DNA from: JACDAN01 sp035776735
Lineage (GTDB): Bacteria > Actinomycetota > Thermoleophilia > Gaiellales > Gaiellaceae
Assembly: GCA_035776735.1 (NCBI GenBank)
Contig: DASSSO010000148.1
Span: forward strand, 1-25,196
DNA: 25,196 nt
Reading direction: 5' to 3'
Shown: piece by piece, positions 14,519-21,442 of the stretch
Layout of the letters: every line of letters starts with the position of its first letter
Position numbering within the stretch: position 1 is the stretch's first letter
Translations under genes and position numbers: made by a program
The notes under the pieces: generated by a model
What the model was told of the DNA's origin: nothing
The model's database searches: none
Seen by the model: the letters and a program-made list of their open reading frames with translations, nothing else

Positions 14519-15964
14519 CTACCCAGAGACCGAGTCGTCTGAGCGGGCAGCCAGGATGCGGCGGATCACCGCCAGGTAGTCGAGGAGGCTGCGGACGCTG
14601 AGGAAGCGGTCGCGCACCCGCTCCCGGGCGCTCCGGCCCATCCGCTCAGCGCGTTGCGGGTCGGACAGCAAATCGGCGATCGCCCGACCGAACGCTGGAA
14701 GATCGCGAGCGTCGTCGAGGAGAATGCCGCTCTCGCCGTCGACGATCTGTTCCTCGATACCGCCCACCCGTGAGGCGACGACAGGTCGTCCCTTCCACAT
14801 CGCTTCGGCAACCGTCAGCCCAAAGCCCTCGGCGATGCTCTTCTGCACAGCGATGCGTGCGTGCCGCTGTAGCGCGTTGACCATGACGGCGTTCTCGTCG
14901 AGGTCCTCCATCGGCAGCGTTGCCAGGTGGATGCGACGCCGAGCGTCGGGGGGCAGGACCGAGCGGGCCGCGATCGAGTCGTGCAGCATCCGCGCGCCTT
15001 CCGGATCGTCGGCAATCGCGTCGACGGACGGGCCGGCGTAGAGGAGGTGCGCTCGAGTCTCGGCCGGTACATGCTCGGCGAAGCCCCGAATGACACCGAT
15101 GGGGTCCTTCAGTGCGTCCCAGCGCGAGACCTGGACGACGGTCGGAGTCTCTGCGTCGAGGGGCTCGTCCTCGAACAGCTCAGCCCGTCGTGCGACTCGA
15201 TCCGGTGTTCCGTCCTGGCGGCGGAAGGTGACCGGCTCGGCCGTGGCGCCGTCGGCGACGAGCCCGCTTGCACGGAGGACCGCCAGCACCGTCTGGGGCG
15301 TGAGGTCCTCGTTCTTCGGCGTGAACACGTCGATCGTGGGCGTGATGATCGCGACGCGGCGCGGATCGAGCCCCTCCCAAACGAACGCGTCGCGCGAGAA
15401 CACGCAGACGTCCGCGTGGCGAACGTACGGTTGCAGGAACGTCCATGTCTCGCGCGCGAGGTCATTCGGCTCGTCGACGCCGACATGACAGCGCCAGATG
15501 AGCGCCGCGGTGAGGGGCCCTAGCGCGGGCGCCATCCCAGCGGGCTGCGGGTCGTGGAGGATGACCACGTCGCCTGGGCGCACACGTGGCGCGAACGCCG
15601 CTGCGTTCTCCGCCAGCGTGTCCTCGTAGATCCGACGGGCCTGTTCGTCGAGGGGGCCGCCGTCGCCGTCGAAGCCGTGCAGCCGGTTGTGGATGCGCTT
15701 GGTCACGTCGTAGAAAGCCGGGCTGCCGTCGATGACCACCCACCGGGCATCGACACCCACGCCACGGGCGTAGCCGACGAGTGGGCGGAGGAGCTCGACG
15801 ACCCCGCCGCCGCGTGCGGTCGAGTTCACGTTCCAGACCGTGCGCCCGGCGAGCAGTGTCCGCGCCTCCTCGGCCCCGCGCTGGAACTCCTCGAAGCGCT
15901 CAGGCGAGAGGACGCCGCGGAATCGGGCCGGATTCCTGATCGGTACGTCGATCTCCTGAGGCAT
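14519..15964 (-). CDS. treT: Trehalose glycosyltransferring synthase-like GT4 (TreT)
   Basis: The 481-residue product has the TreT signature near its N-terminus (VWNVNSTARGGGVVELL, residues 43-59), the IWRCHVGVD segment (156-164) and the GT-B donor-site motif E-x7-E (E379, E387 in EGFGLTVAE) with KGRPVVASRVGGIEEQI. TreT makes trehalose from NDP-glucose and glucose (reversible in archaeal enzymes), a compatible solute for desiccation and heat stress. Length is slightly above the archaeal enzymes, with an insertion about 225-270. GAAAGGA lies nine bases before the ATG, a good ribosome-binding site. It is first in an operon with a methyltransferase, an unusual partner that may act on a sugar derivative. 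The general GT4 call is firm; the trehalose specificity is inferred from motifs. Confidence 0.82.
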   Translation of the reverse strand: MPQEIDVPIRNPARFRGVLSPERFEEFQRGAEEARTLLAGRTVWNVNSTARGGGVVELLRPLVGYARGVGVDARWVVIDGSPAFYDVTKRIHNRLHGFDGDGGPLDEQARRIYEDTLAENAAAFAPRVRPGDVVILHDPQPAGMAPALGPLTAALIWRCHVGVDEPNDLARETWTFLQPYVRHADVCVFSRDAFVWEGLDPRRVAIITPTIDVFTPKNEDLTPQTVLAVLRASGLVADGATAEPVTFRRQDGTPDRVARRAELFEDEPLDAETPTVVQVSRWDALKDPIGVIRGFAEHVPAETRAHLLYAGPSVDAIADDPEGARMLHDSIAARSVLPPDARRRIHLATLPMEDLDENAVMVNALQRHARIAVQKSIAEGFGLTVAEAMWKGRPVVASRVGGIEEQIVDGESGILLDDARDLPAFGRAIADLLSDPQRAERMGRSARERVRDRFLSVRSLLDYLAVIRRILAARSDDSVSG

Positions 15965-16012
15965 TTGCTGTCGTCCTTTCGTGGCCGCCGGGGCACTCTA
16001 CGAGCACAGCCT

Positions 16013-16109
16013 CGGCCGCAAGCGTTCTGTAAGCACCGGGCTTCCGCGGCGATGCCGCGGTCAGCCAGCCCCCGCTTCTGCCAAGGGCGTCGAAAGGCGC
16101 CTTGGCCCC
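16013..16109 (+). repeat. tRNA-3'-half/terminator element E (most degraded)
   Basis: The left box GCCGCAAGCGTTCTGT is at 16015-16030. Only the acceptor end CCCCCGCTTCTGCCA (16069-16083) of the tRNA part remains; the T-arm and anticodon loop are gone, replaced by a different hairpin (CCGCGGCGATGCCGCGG at 16044-16060). The terminator follows at 16081. It lies between the trehalose-synthase-like start and the cyclase-fusion stop. Confidence 0.6.
16081..16109 (+). terminator. Intrinsic-type hairpin of element E
   Basis: CCAAGG-G-CGTC (16081-16091) pairs with GGCG-CCTTGG (16096-16105) with one bulged G around a GAAA loop, like the element B hairpin. The T-run after it is poor (CCCCTTGG), so termination strength is uncertain. 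Confidence 0.55.
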
Positions 16110-16133
16110 TTGGGTCGGATAGACGCCCGGTCG

Positions 16134-17468
16134 TCACTCGATTGCTTCGAGGATCTCCCACTGATCGGGAACACCTTTCAGTGTGTGAGTGCCGCGTTCG
16201 ACGAACGTGAGGCCCGACCCCGTGACGAGGTCCCTCACCGTCCGTGACACGAGCACTTGGCCCGCTCCGGCGAGCCCGTTCACACGAGCGGCGATATGGA
16301 CGGCTATGCCGGCGATGCCCTCACTGCGTCGCTCCACCTCGCCCGTATGGAGACCGGCACGCATCTCCAGGCCGAGCATTCGCAGGCGGTCTCGGAGCGC
16401 GAACGCGCAGCGAACCGCGCGCGCCGGGCCCTCGAACGTTGCGAGCAGCCCGTCACCTGCGAAGTCAGAGATCGTTCCGCCGAAGCGCGCGACCTCCGCC
16501 CGAGCCAGCTCGTCGTGCCTCTCGAGCAGCTCCCGCCACCGCGCGTCGCCTAGCCCGACCACCCGTGGGGTGGAGTCGACGATGTCCGTGAACAGCACAG
16601 TGGCGAGGACCCGGTCGGTGGCGTGAGCCGGCCGGGATCCCGTGAGGAACTCCTCCACCTCGTCGATGACGACGTCGATGTCGCCGATTGCCAGCCCGTA
16701 GTCGGCGCCGGGCACGGCGACGAACTTCGCGCCCTCGATCTGGTCCGCGACATATCGGCCCTGGTCAACGGTGACGATCGGGTTGTCCCGACGATGGACG
16801 ACCAGGGTGGGCACCCTGATCGCCGGCAGGACGTCCCGAACGTCGAGTTCGAAGAGCATCCGCATGACCGCCGCAGCGGTTGCCGGGCTTGCGGAGAGGC
16901 GAAAGAAGCGTCCCCAGGCCTCCACTGCAGCGGAATCGCCGGCGAGACTCGGATTGATTGCGGCGATGATGTCGCCGCGACCCCACGTCTGCTCGACCAT
17001 CGAGAGGAGGCCCTCCTGCACGTCCGGCGGTGCGCCGACCTCGTATCCCGGCGCCGCCGAGATGCGGGCGGTCGCGTTCAACAGGACGAGTGCGCTCGTC
17101 CGCTCCGGATACGTCGCGGCGAAGAGCTCCGCCATCGGTGAGGCCTCGCCTGCCCCAACGATCGCGGCCCGCTCGAGGCCGACGGCGTCCATCACTGCCG
17201 ACACGTCGTCCATCCAGTCCTCGAGCGGAGGCAGCTCCCTGGACGGGATCGGATCGGACAGGCCGATCCCGTACTTGTCGAACGAGATCAGCCGGCTGAA
17301 CGAGGAGAGGCGGCGCAGGTAGTGCGCATAGCCGGGCAAGTCCCACCGCGCCTCGACATGGCTGAACCAGGTGGAGACGAGCACGATGTCGAGCGTGTTT
17401 CCCTCGCCGACGATCTGGTACGCGATGTGCGCGTCGCCCTTTCTCGCGTACTGCGTCTGTGGCACCAC
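16134..17468 (-). CDS. Hydrolase-fold/class III nucleotide cyclase fusion (LipJ-like)
   Basis: The 444-residue product joins an alpha/beta-hydrolase domain (about 1-275) to a class III adenylate/guanylate cyclase domain (about 285-444), the architecture of mycobacterial LipJ (Rv1900c). The cyclase has both metal Asp residues (D295 in LFTDIVDST, D339 in AGDGLLATF) and VHIAARVNGLAG. Asp335 stands where the purine-specifying Lys is usual. The hydrolase domain has lost catalytic residues: GAGEA (105-109) replaces G-x-S-x-G, with Gly107 at the nucleophile, and PGADYG (253-258) has Tyr for the His. It is therefore probably a sensor domain rather than an esterase. The start is one of two adjacent GTG codons (17466-17468 or 17463-17465), without a clear ribosome-binding site. 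Confidence 0.85.
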   Translation of the reverse strand: MVPQTQYARKGDAHIAYQIVGEGNTLDIVLVSTWFSHVEARWDLPGYAHYLRRLSSFSRLISFDKYGIGLSDPIPSRELPPLEDWMDDVSAVMDAVGLERAAIVGAGEASPMAELFAATYPERTSALVLLNATARISAAPGYEVGAPPDVQEGLLSMVEQTWGRGDIIAAINPSLAGDSAAVEAWGRFFRLSASPATAAAVMRMLFELDVRDVLPAIRVPTLVVHRRDNPIVTVDQGRYVADQIEGAKFVAVPGADYGLAIGDIDVVIDEVEEFLTGSRPAHATDRVLATVLFTDIVDSTPRVVGLGDARWRELLERHDELARAEVARFGGTISDFAGDGLLATFEGPARAVRCAFALRDRLRMLGLEMRAGLHTGEVERRSEGIAGIAVHIAARVNGLAGAGQVLVSRTVRDLVTGSGLTFVERGTHTLKGVPDQWEILEAIE

Positions 17469-17510
17469 TCCAAGACGATATGCGCCGCCGCTCGGCTCAC
17501 GCCAAGCCGT

Positions 17511-17590
17511 TCACACCGACGCGCGAAGGCGCCCCTTGCCCGAGATCTCCCGTGCTGCGTTGAGGCCCGGTGTCCCCACCCCCGCGGTAT
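17511..17590 (-). pseudogene. Remnant of a PYROXD2-like oxidoreductase C-terminus
   Basis: On the minus strand this reads VGTPGLNAAREISGKG and ends in TGA at 17511-17513. VGTPGLNAAREI is nearly identical to MGTPGLNAAREI at the C-terminus of the FAD oxidoreductase at 22616-24223, and the DNA is similar too (TTGAGGCCCGG shared). Only about 25 residues remain; nothing upstream resembles the rest of that protein. It lies between the cyclase-fusion start and the ABM-like gene. Confidence 0.6.
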
Positions 17591-17616
17591 CCTCGGCTGG
17601 CCGTCCGATCACAGAC

Positions 17617-17624
17617 AGGAGGGG
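17617..17624 (+). promoter_or_regulatory. Ribosome-binding site fixing the 17628 start
   Basis: AGGAGGGG, with its GGAGG core ending five bases before TTG at 17628. It is the strongest Shine-Dalgarno match near this gene and decides for the TTG start over far-upstream in-frame codons. Confidence 0.75.
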
Positions 17625-17627
17625 ACG

Positions 17628-18020
17628 TTGTCGAGCCCGATCCTCGTCGTCGACAGTTCCGAGATCCGCGAGGGGAAGCTCGAGGAGGTGAAGGCGGGGG
17701 TCGAAGATTTGGTCGCCTTCGTCGAGGCGAACGAGGCCGAGCCGCTCTCGTATGACATCTACTTCGACGAGGCGGGCAGCCAGATGACGGTCGTCCAGAT
17801 CCATCCGGACTCGACCTCGCTCGAGCGCCACCTGACGGTGGCTGGCCCCGTCTTCCGGAAATTCGCCGACTTGCTGACGCTCGGGAGGGTCGACGTCTAC
17901 GGCAGGCCGAGCGAGGCCGCGCTCCAGCAAATGCGCGGGAAGGCGCAGCTGCTGGGGGGCGCGCCTGTCGTTGTTCACAAGCTCCACTCGGGCTTCAGCC
18001 GATTCGCGGCCGACCGTTAA
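17628..18020 (+). CDS. Small ABM-like (antibiotic biosynthesis monooxygenase fold) protein
   Basis: From TTG 17628 the product has 130 residues. ILVVDSSEIREGKLEEVKAGVEDLVAFVEANEAEPLSYDIYFDEAG fits the first strands and helix of an ABM/dimeric alpha-beta barrel domain, and QMTVVQIHPDSTSLERHL fits the later strand-helix pair. Such proteins are small cytoplasmic dimers; some are cofactor-free monooxygenases, many have no known activity. The last 35 residues (RVDVYGRPSEAALQQ to the end) extend past the usual fold. The gene stands alone on its strand, 126 bases before the cyclase/ATPase gene. Confidence 0.75.
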   Translation: MSSPILVVDSSEIREGKLEEVKAGVEDLVAFVEANEAEPLSYDIYFDEAGSQMTVVQIHPDSTSLERHLTVAGPVFRKFADLLTLGRVDVYGRPSEAALQQMRGKAQLLGGAPVVVHKLHSGFSRFAADR

Positions 18021-18146
18021 CCGGCCTGCCACTCCGGGACGCGCGGCTAGTCACCTCACCGATAGCGAGCGTAGGCTGGATCGGGCGCTGCTGAATGTCG
18101 CTTGACCGTCCTTGCTGGCCGGACGTGATGAGCGGATGATCCCGGC

Positions 18147-20759
18147 GTGCGGCCCGACCTTCCGACGGGCACCGTCACCTTTGTCGTCACCGACGTCGAA
18201 GGCTCGACGGCGCTGCTGAACGAGCTCGGCGCAGAGGCGTACGCGGATGCGCTCGCCGATCACCGCGCGGTGATCCGGGAGGCGTGTACTCGAAACGGCG
18301 GCGTCGAGGTGGACACGCAGGGAGACGCCTTCTTCTTCGCCTTCCCTACCGCCCCTGGCGCGCTCGACGCCGCTTCCGAGTTCACGGATCATCTCGCCGC
18401 GAACGGACAGATCCGGGTGCGAGTCGGTGTCCACACGGGCACGCCCTTGCTCGGGGAGGAAGGGTATGTCGGCCACGACGTCCACCGCGCCGCTCGCATC
18501 GCCGCTGCGGGGCACGGCGGCCAGGTGCTGGTCTCGGCGGCGACGGCGGCCTTGGTCGCGCTCGAGCTCACCGACCTCGGAGAGCATCGGTTCAAGGACC
18601 TCGGTGCTCCCGAGCGCGTCTTCCAACTCGGCAGCGGCGAGTTCCCCGCACTGAAGAGCCTCTATCGGACGAACCTTCCGGTGCCGGCGACCACCTTCGT
18701 TGGTCGTGGCCACGAGCTGGACGAGCTCGGCGCACTCCTCGACCGAGGGGTTCGCCTGCTGACCCTCACAGGCCCCGGCGGCGTCGGCAAGACACGCCTC
18801 GCGCTGCAGGCGGTCGCCGACGCTGCGGAAGCCTTCCCGGACGGTGTGTGGTGGATGCCGCTCGCGTCGGTGCGAGATGCGGACCTCGTGCTGTCCGCGG
18901 TCGCGCTCGCGCTCGGCGTTCCGGAGCAGCGGGGCCGGGAGCTCGAGGAGAGCCTGATCGACGTGCTCTCAGCCGGAAGATCCATCCTGCTGCTCGACAG
19001 CCTCGAGCATCTCCTCCCGAGTGCGGCGGCGAAGGTTGCGACGCTTCGGGATGCCGGCGGGTCCACCGTCGTCGTCACGAGTAGAGAGCGGCTCCAGCTC
19101 GCCGGCGAGCACGTGTATCCGGTCGCCCCGCTCGTGGTGACGGAGGCAACCGAGCTGTTCTCCGAGCGGACCGCCGCGCTTGGGCACGACGCCGGTGATG
19201 CCGATTCGGTCGCCGAGCTCTGCGCTCGGCTCGACAACCTCCCTCTGGCGGTGGAGCTCGCGGCCGCTCGCACCGGTCTTCTTGCACCGGCCGAGATTCT
19301 CGCGCGACTCGGCGGCCGCCTCGACAAGCTCAAGGGCGGCCGCGACGCCGATCCGCGCCAGCAGACGCTCCGCGACACGATCGGGTGGTCTCACGACCTG
19401 CTCGACCCGCCCGAGCGGGAGCTGTTCGCACGGCTCGCGGTCTTCGCGGGGGGTGGGACGATCGACGCGGTCGAGGCGGTGTGTGAAGCCGACCTTGACG
19501 TGCTGACCTCGTTGCTCGACAAGAGCCTGGTGCGCAGAAGCGGCGAGCGGGTGTGGATGCTCGAGACGATCCGTGAGTTCGCCTCGGAGCAACTCTCCGC
19601 CAGCCCGGCTGCAGACGAGCTGCGAGACCGTCACGCCGGCTACTACCTCGCACTCGCCGAGTCTTCCGACCGTGACCTGCGCGGCCCCGGCCAGGCCGAG
19701 GCTCTAAGGCGCTTCGCGTCCGAGCGTGAAGATCTCCGCGTCGCCTTCGAGCGGCTGCTCGAGCGTGATCCGCCTGCCGCCCTTCGGCTCGTCGCCGCGC
19801 TTTGGGCTTTCTGGTTCATGAGCGGCCACTTCCGTGAGGGCCGCGAACAGCTGGCCGCGGCGCTCGAGCGGGCTCCCCGCGAACCGACGGAGGCCAGCGC
19901 GTCGGCTCTCGTCGGAGCGGGGCTGCTCGCCGCGGAGCAGGGCGAGTATGGGGAGTCGAGAGGACTGCTGGAGGATGGTCTCGCCGACGCGCAGGCCGTC
20001 GGCTCGGCTCGCATGGAGGCGAACGCGCTCAGCCTGCTCTCGTTCTACGACGCGCTCGGCAGGGACGAACAGATCCGCCTGGGCGAGGAGGCGATCAACC
20101 ACGCCCGCACCTCTGGGGATCGCTGGCTTCTCGGACTAGTCACGGGAAACCACGCCGTCCTGATGGCCAAGCTCGGCGAGATCGAGAAAGCAATTGAGCT
20201 GACGGATGAGGCATATCGCCTCTGCCGCGGGGTTGGCGACGTCTCGCTCTCCGCGCTGTGGCTCTCGAACCTCGCGGGGTACGCCCTGCAGCGTGGGAAC
20301 ACCGCCGAGGCTCGCCGCAGGCTGGACGAGTCACTCGAGCTCACCCGGCTTATCGACGACACCCGCGGAACCGGCCAAGCGCTGGCCAATCTCGGCTGGG
20401 TCGAACTGCTCGAAGGCGATTTCGAGCACGCGTCCTCGTACTTCGAGGAGGCGGCGGCGATCGCACGGAGGCTCGGGGCGCGGTGGCTCGGCGCCGAAGC
20501 GATCTGGGGCTTCGCCCACGTCGCAGCCGCAGGCGGCGACGCCGACCGCACGGCGCGCCTCGCGGGGGCCGCGCTCGCGTTCGCTGGATCCGACGAGACC
20601 GTCATGACCCTGTTCACTCCTCACCTCGACGACGCGCGCGCGGCCCTTGGCGAGCAGGCGTGGCAGAAAGCCCGGGACGAGGGCGCGGCGCTCGATCTCG
20701 ATGCCGCGCTCCGGCTCGCGCTGACGTCCCACTCCCACGGCGGCGTCACGGGAGCTTGA
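18147..20759 (+). CDS. Class III cyclase / NB-ARC ATPase / TPR regulator
   Basis: The 870-residue product has a class III cyclase domain at about 8-160 (D16 in VTDVEGST and D60 in QGDAFFF as metal ligands, VGHDVHRAARIA), a STAND/NB-ARC-type ATPase from about 185 (Walker A GPGGVGKT 209-216; Walker B ILLLDSLEHL 280-289; ARLDNLPLAVELAAAR) and a C-terminal TPR-like region from about 500. Asp56 occupies the place of the purine-specifying Lys, so nucleotide use is unclear. This layout is common in actinobacteria; the roles proposed are signal-dependent assembly or cyclic-nucleotide production in the cytoplasm. The 3' part matches the truncated gene at 1-1236. It starts at GTG 18147 without a strong ribosome-binding site; VTFVVTD so close to the N-terminus supports this start. 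Confidence 0.9.
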   Translation: MRPDLPTGTVTFVVTDVEGSTALLNELGAEAYADALADHRAVIREACTRNGGVEVDTQGDAFFFAFPTAPGALDAASEFTDHLAANGQIRVRVGVHTGTPLLGEEGYVGHDVHRAARIAAAGHGGQVLVSAATAALVALELTDLGEHRFKDLGAPERVFQLGSGEFPALKSLYRTNLPVPATTFVGRGHELDELGALLDRGVRLLTLTGPGGVGKTRLALQAVADAAEAFPDGVWWMPLASVRDADLVLSAVALALGVPEQRGRELEESLIDVLSAGRSILLLDSLEHLLPSAAAKVATLRDAGGSTVVVTSRERLQLAGEHVYPVAPLVVTEATELFSERTAALGHDAGDADSVAELCARLDNLPLAVELAAARTGLLAPAEILARLGGRLDKLKGGRDADPRQQTLRDTIGWSHDLLDPPERELFARLAVFAGGGTIDAVEAVCEADLDVLTSLLDKSLVRRSGERVWMLETIREFASEQLSASPAADELRDRHAGYYLALAESSDRDLRGPGQAEALRRFASEREDLRVAFERLLERDPPAALRLVAALWAFWFMSGHFREGREQLAAALERAPREPTEASASALVGAGLLAAEQGEYGESRGLLEDGLADAQAVGSARMEANALSLLSFYDALGRDEQIRLGEEAINHARTSGDRWLLGLVTGNHAVLMAKLGEIEKAIELTDEAYRLCRGVGDVSLSALWLSNLAGYALQRGNTAEARRRLDESLELTRLIDDTRGTGQALANLGWVELLEGDFEHASSYFEEAAAIARRLGARWLGAEAIWGFAHVAAAGGDADRTARLAGAALAFAGSDETVMTLFTPHLDDARAALGEQAWQKARDEGAALDLDAALRLALTSHSHGGVTGA

Positions 20760-20840
20760 ACGGTTGCAGCGAAACGATCAGACTGGCGATGCGCCCAGTT
20801 CCTTGACAACTGCGGAGTGCCGTGGGGGGGCGGCGGACGA

Positions 20841-20846
20841 AGGGAG
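20841..20846 (+). promoter_or_regulatory. Ribosome-binding site fixing the 20852 start
   Basis: AGGGAG ends five bases before the ATG at 20852. The in-frame GTG at 20822 lies in a G-run without such a site and would add ten basic residues before the signal peptide. Confidence 0.7.
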
Positions 20847-20851
20847 TCCTG

Positions 20852-21370
20852 ATGCGGAGGCTGGCAGTGCTCGTTGCAGTGATGGGCGTCGGCGCACTTG
20901 GCGTTGGTGCGGTCGCGACGGCGGGCGGGCCGACACACTCGGTGGTGAACATCGACGACGTGTTCACGATTCCTGCCGCGCCGGCGGGCCCGTGCGCGTA
21001 TGCGATCCAGGGCCACGCCACCGGGACGATGAAGACGAAGGAGTTCTTCGACAGCGCGGGGAACCTGACCCGCGTGATCTCGGCGTTCCCGAGAGCGCGC
21101 GTCACGTTCAGCGCGAACGGCAAGTCGATTTCGACCGTGACTCCAAGCGTCGAGCACATCAAGATCAATGCCGACGGGTCGGCGACGTTGACGATCACAG
21201 GCCTCTCGGGGCACCTGATCACGGGCGGCGGGCCGCCACTGGCCGCCGATGTCGGCCGAATCGTCTTCTTCTTCAGCAGCCCCACCGATATGGAACCCGA
21301 CCTGATCTTCCAGGCCGGGCAATTCAACGACGGTCCGTTCCCGCAGCTCTGCGACGTGCTCGCGCCGTAG
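20852..21370 (+). CDS. Exported protein of unknown function
   Basis: The 172-residue product starts with a signal peptide (MRRLAVLVAVMGVGALGVGA, probable cut after VATA). I do not recognise the mature protein. It has two cysteines (GPCAYAIQG and QLCDVL) that may form a disulfide, and alternating beta strands (GHATGTMKTKEFFD, RARVTFSANGKSIST, SATLTITGLSGHLI), as in a small secreted beta-sandwich. It ends in a strong GC hairpin and faces the M24 peptidase. An operon with the upstream cyclase/ATPase gene is possible (92-base gap), but a separate promoter is as likely. Confidence 0.75.
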   Translation: MRRLAVLVAVMGVGALGVGAVATAGGPTHSVVNIDDVFTIPAAPAGPCAYAIQGHATGTMKTKEFFDSAGNLTRVISAFPRARVTFSANGKSISTVTPSVEHIKINADGSATLTITGLSGHLITGGGPPLAADVGRIVFFFSSPTDMEPDLIFQAGQFNDGPFPQLCDVLAP

Positions 21371-21379
21371 CGCTGAACT

Positions 21380-21413
21380 CGGCGGGCGGCGGCATCGTTG
21401 CGGCCGCCCGCCG
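21380..21413. terminator. GC-rich hairpin between convergent genes
   Basis: CGGCGGGCGGC (21380-21390) pairs perfectly over 11 bp with GCCGCCCGCCG (21403-21413) around a 12-base loop. No T-run follows on either strand. Its arm shares GGCGGGCGG with the palindrome at 10501. Confidence 0.6.
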
Positions 21414-21442
21414 GCTCGTCGCCGACGTTCGAGATCCGGCGA

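Noticed and set aside
1278..16109. Integron attC array or CRISPR
   Set aside because: The repeats are kilobases apart, have no attC-type imperfect cruciform with conserved core sites, no cas genes and no integrase in the window. Only the looser attachment-scar idea is kept.
17511..18032. 173-aa minus-strand gene opposite the ABM-like gene
   Set aside because: Only its last 25 or so residues have meaning, as the oxidoreductase remnant; the rest is antisense to the better-supported ABM-like gene.
20803..20808. TTGACA as a -35 box before the 20852 gene
   Set aside because: At the expected spacing the -10 region is all G and C, so a sigma-70 promoter is not supported.
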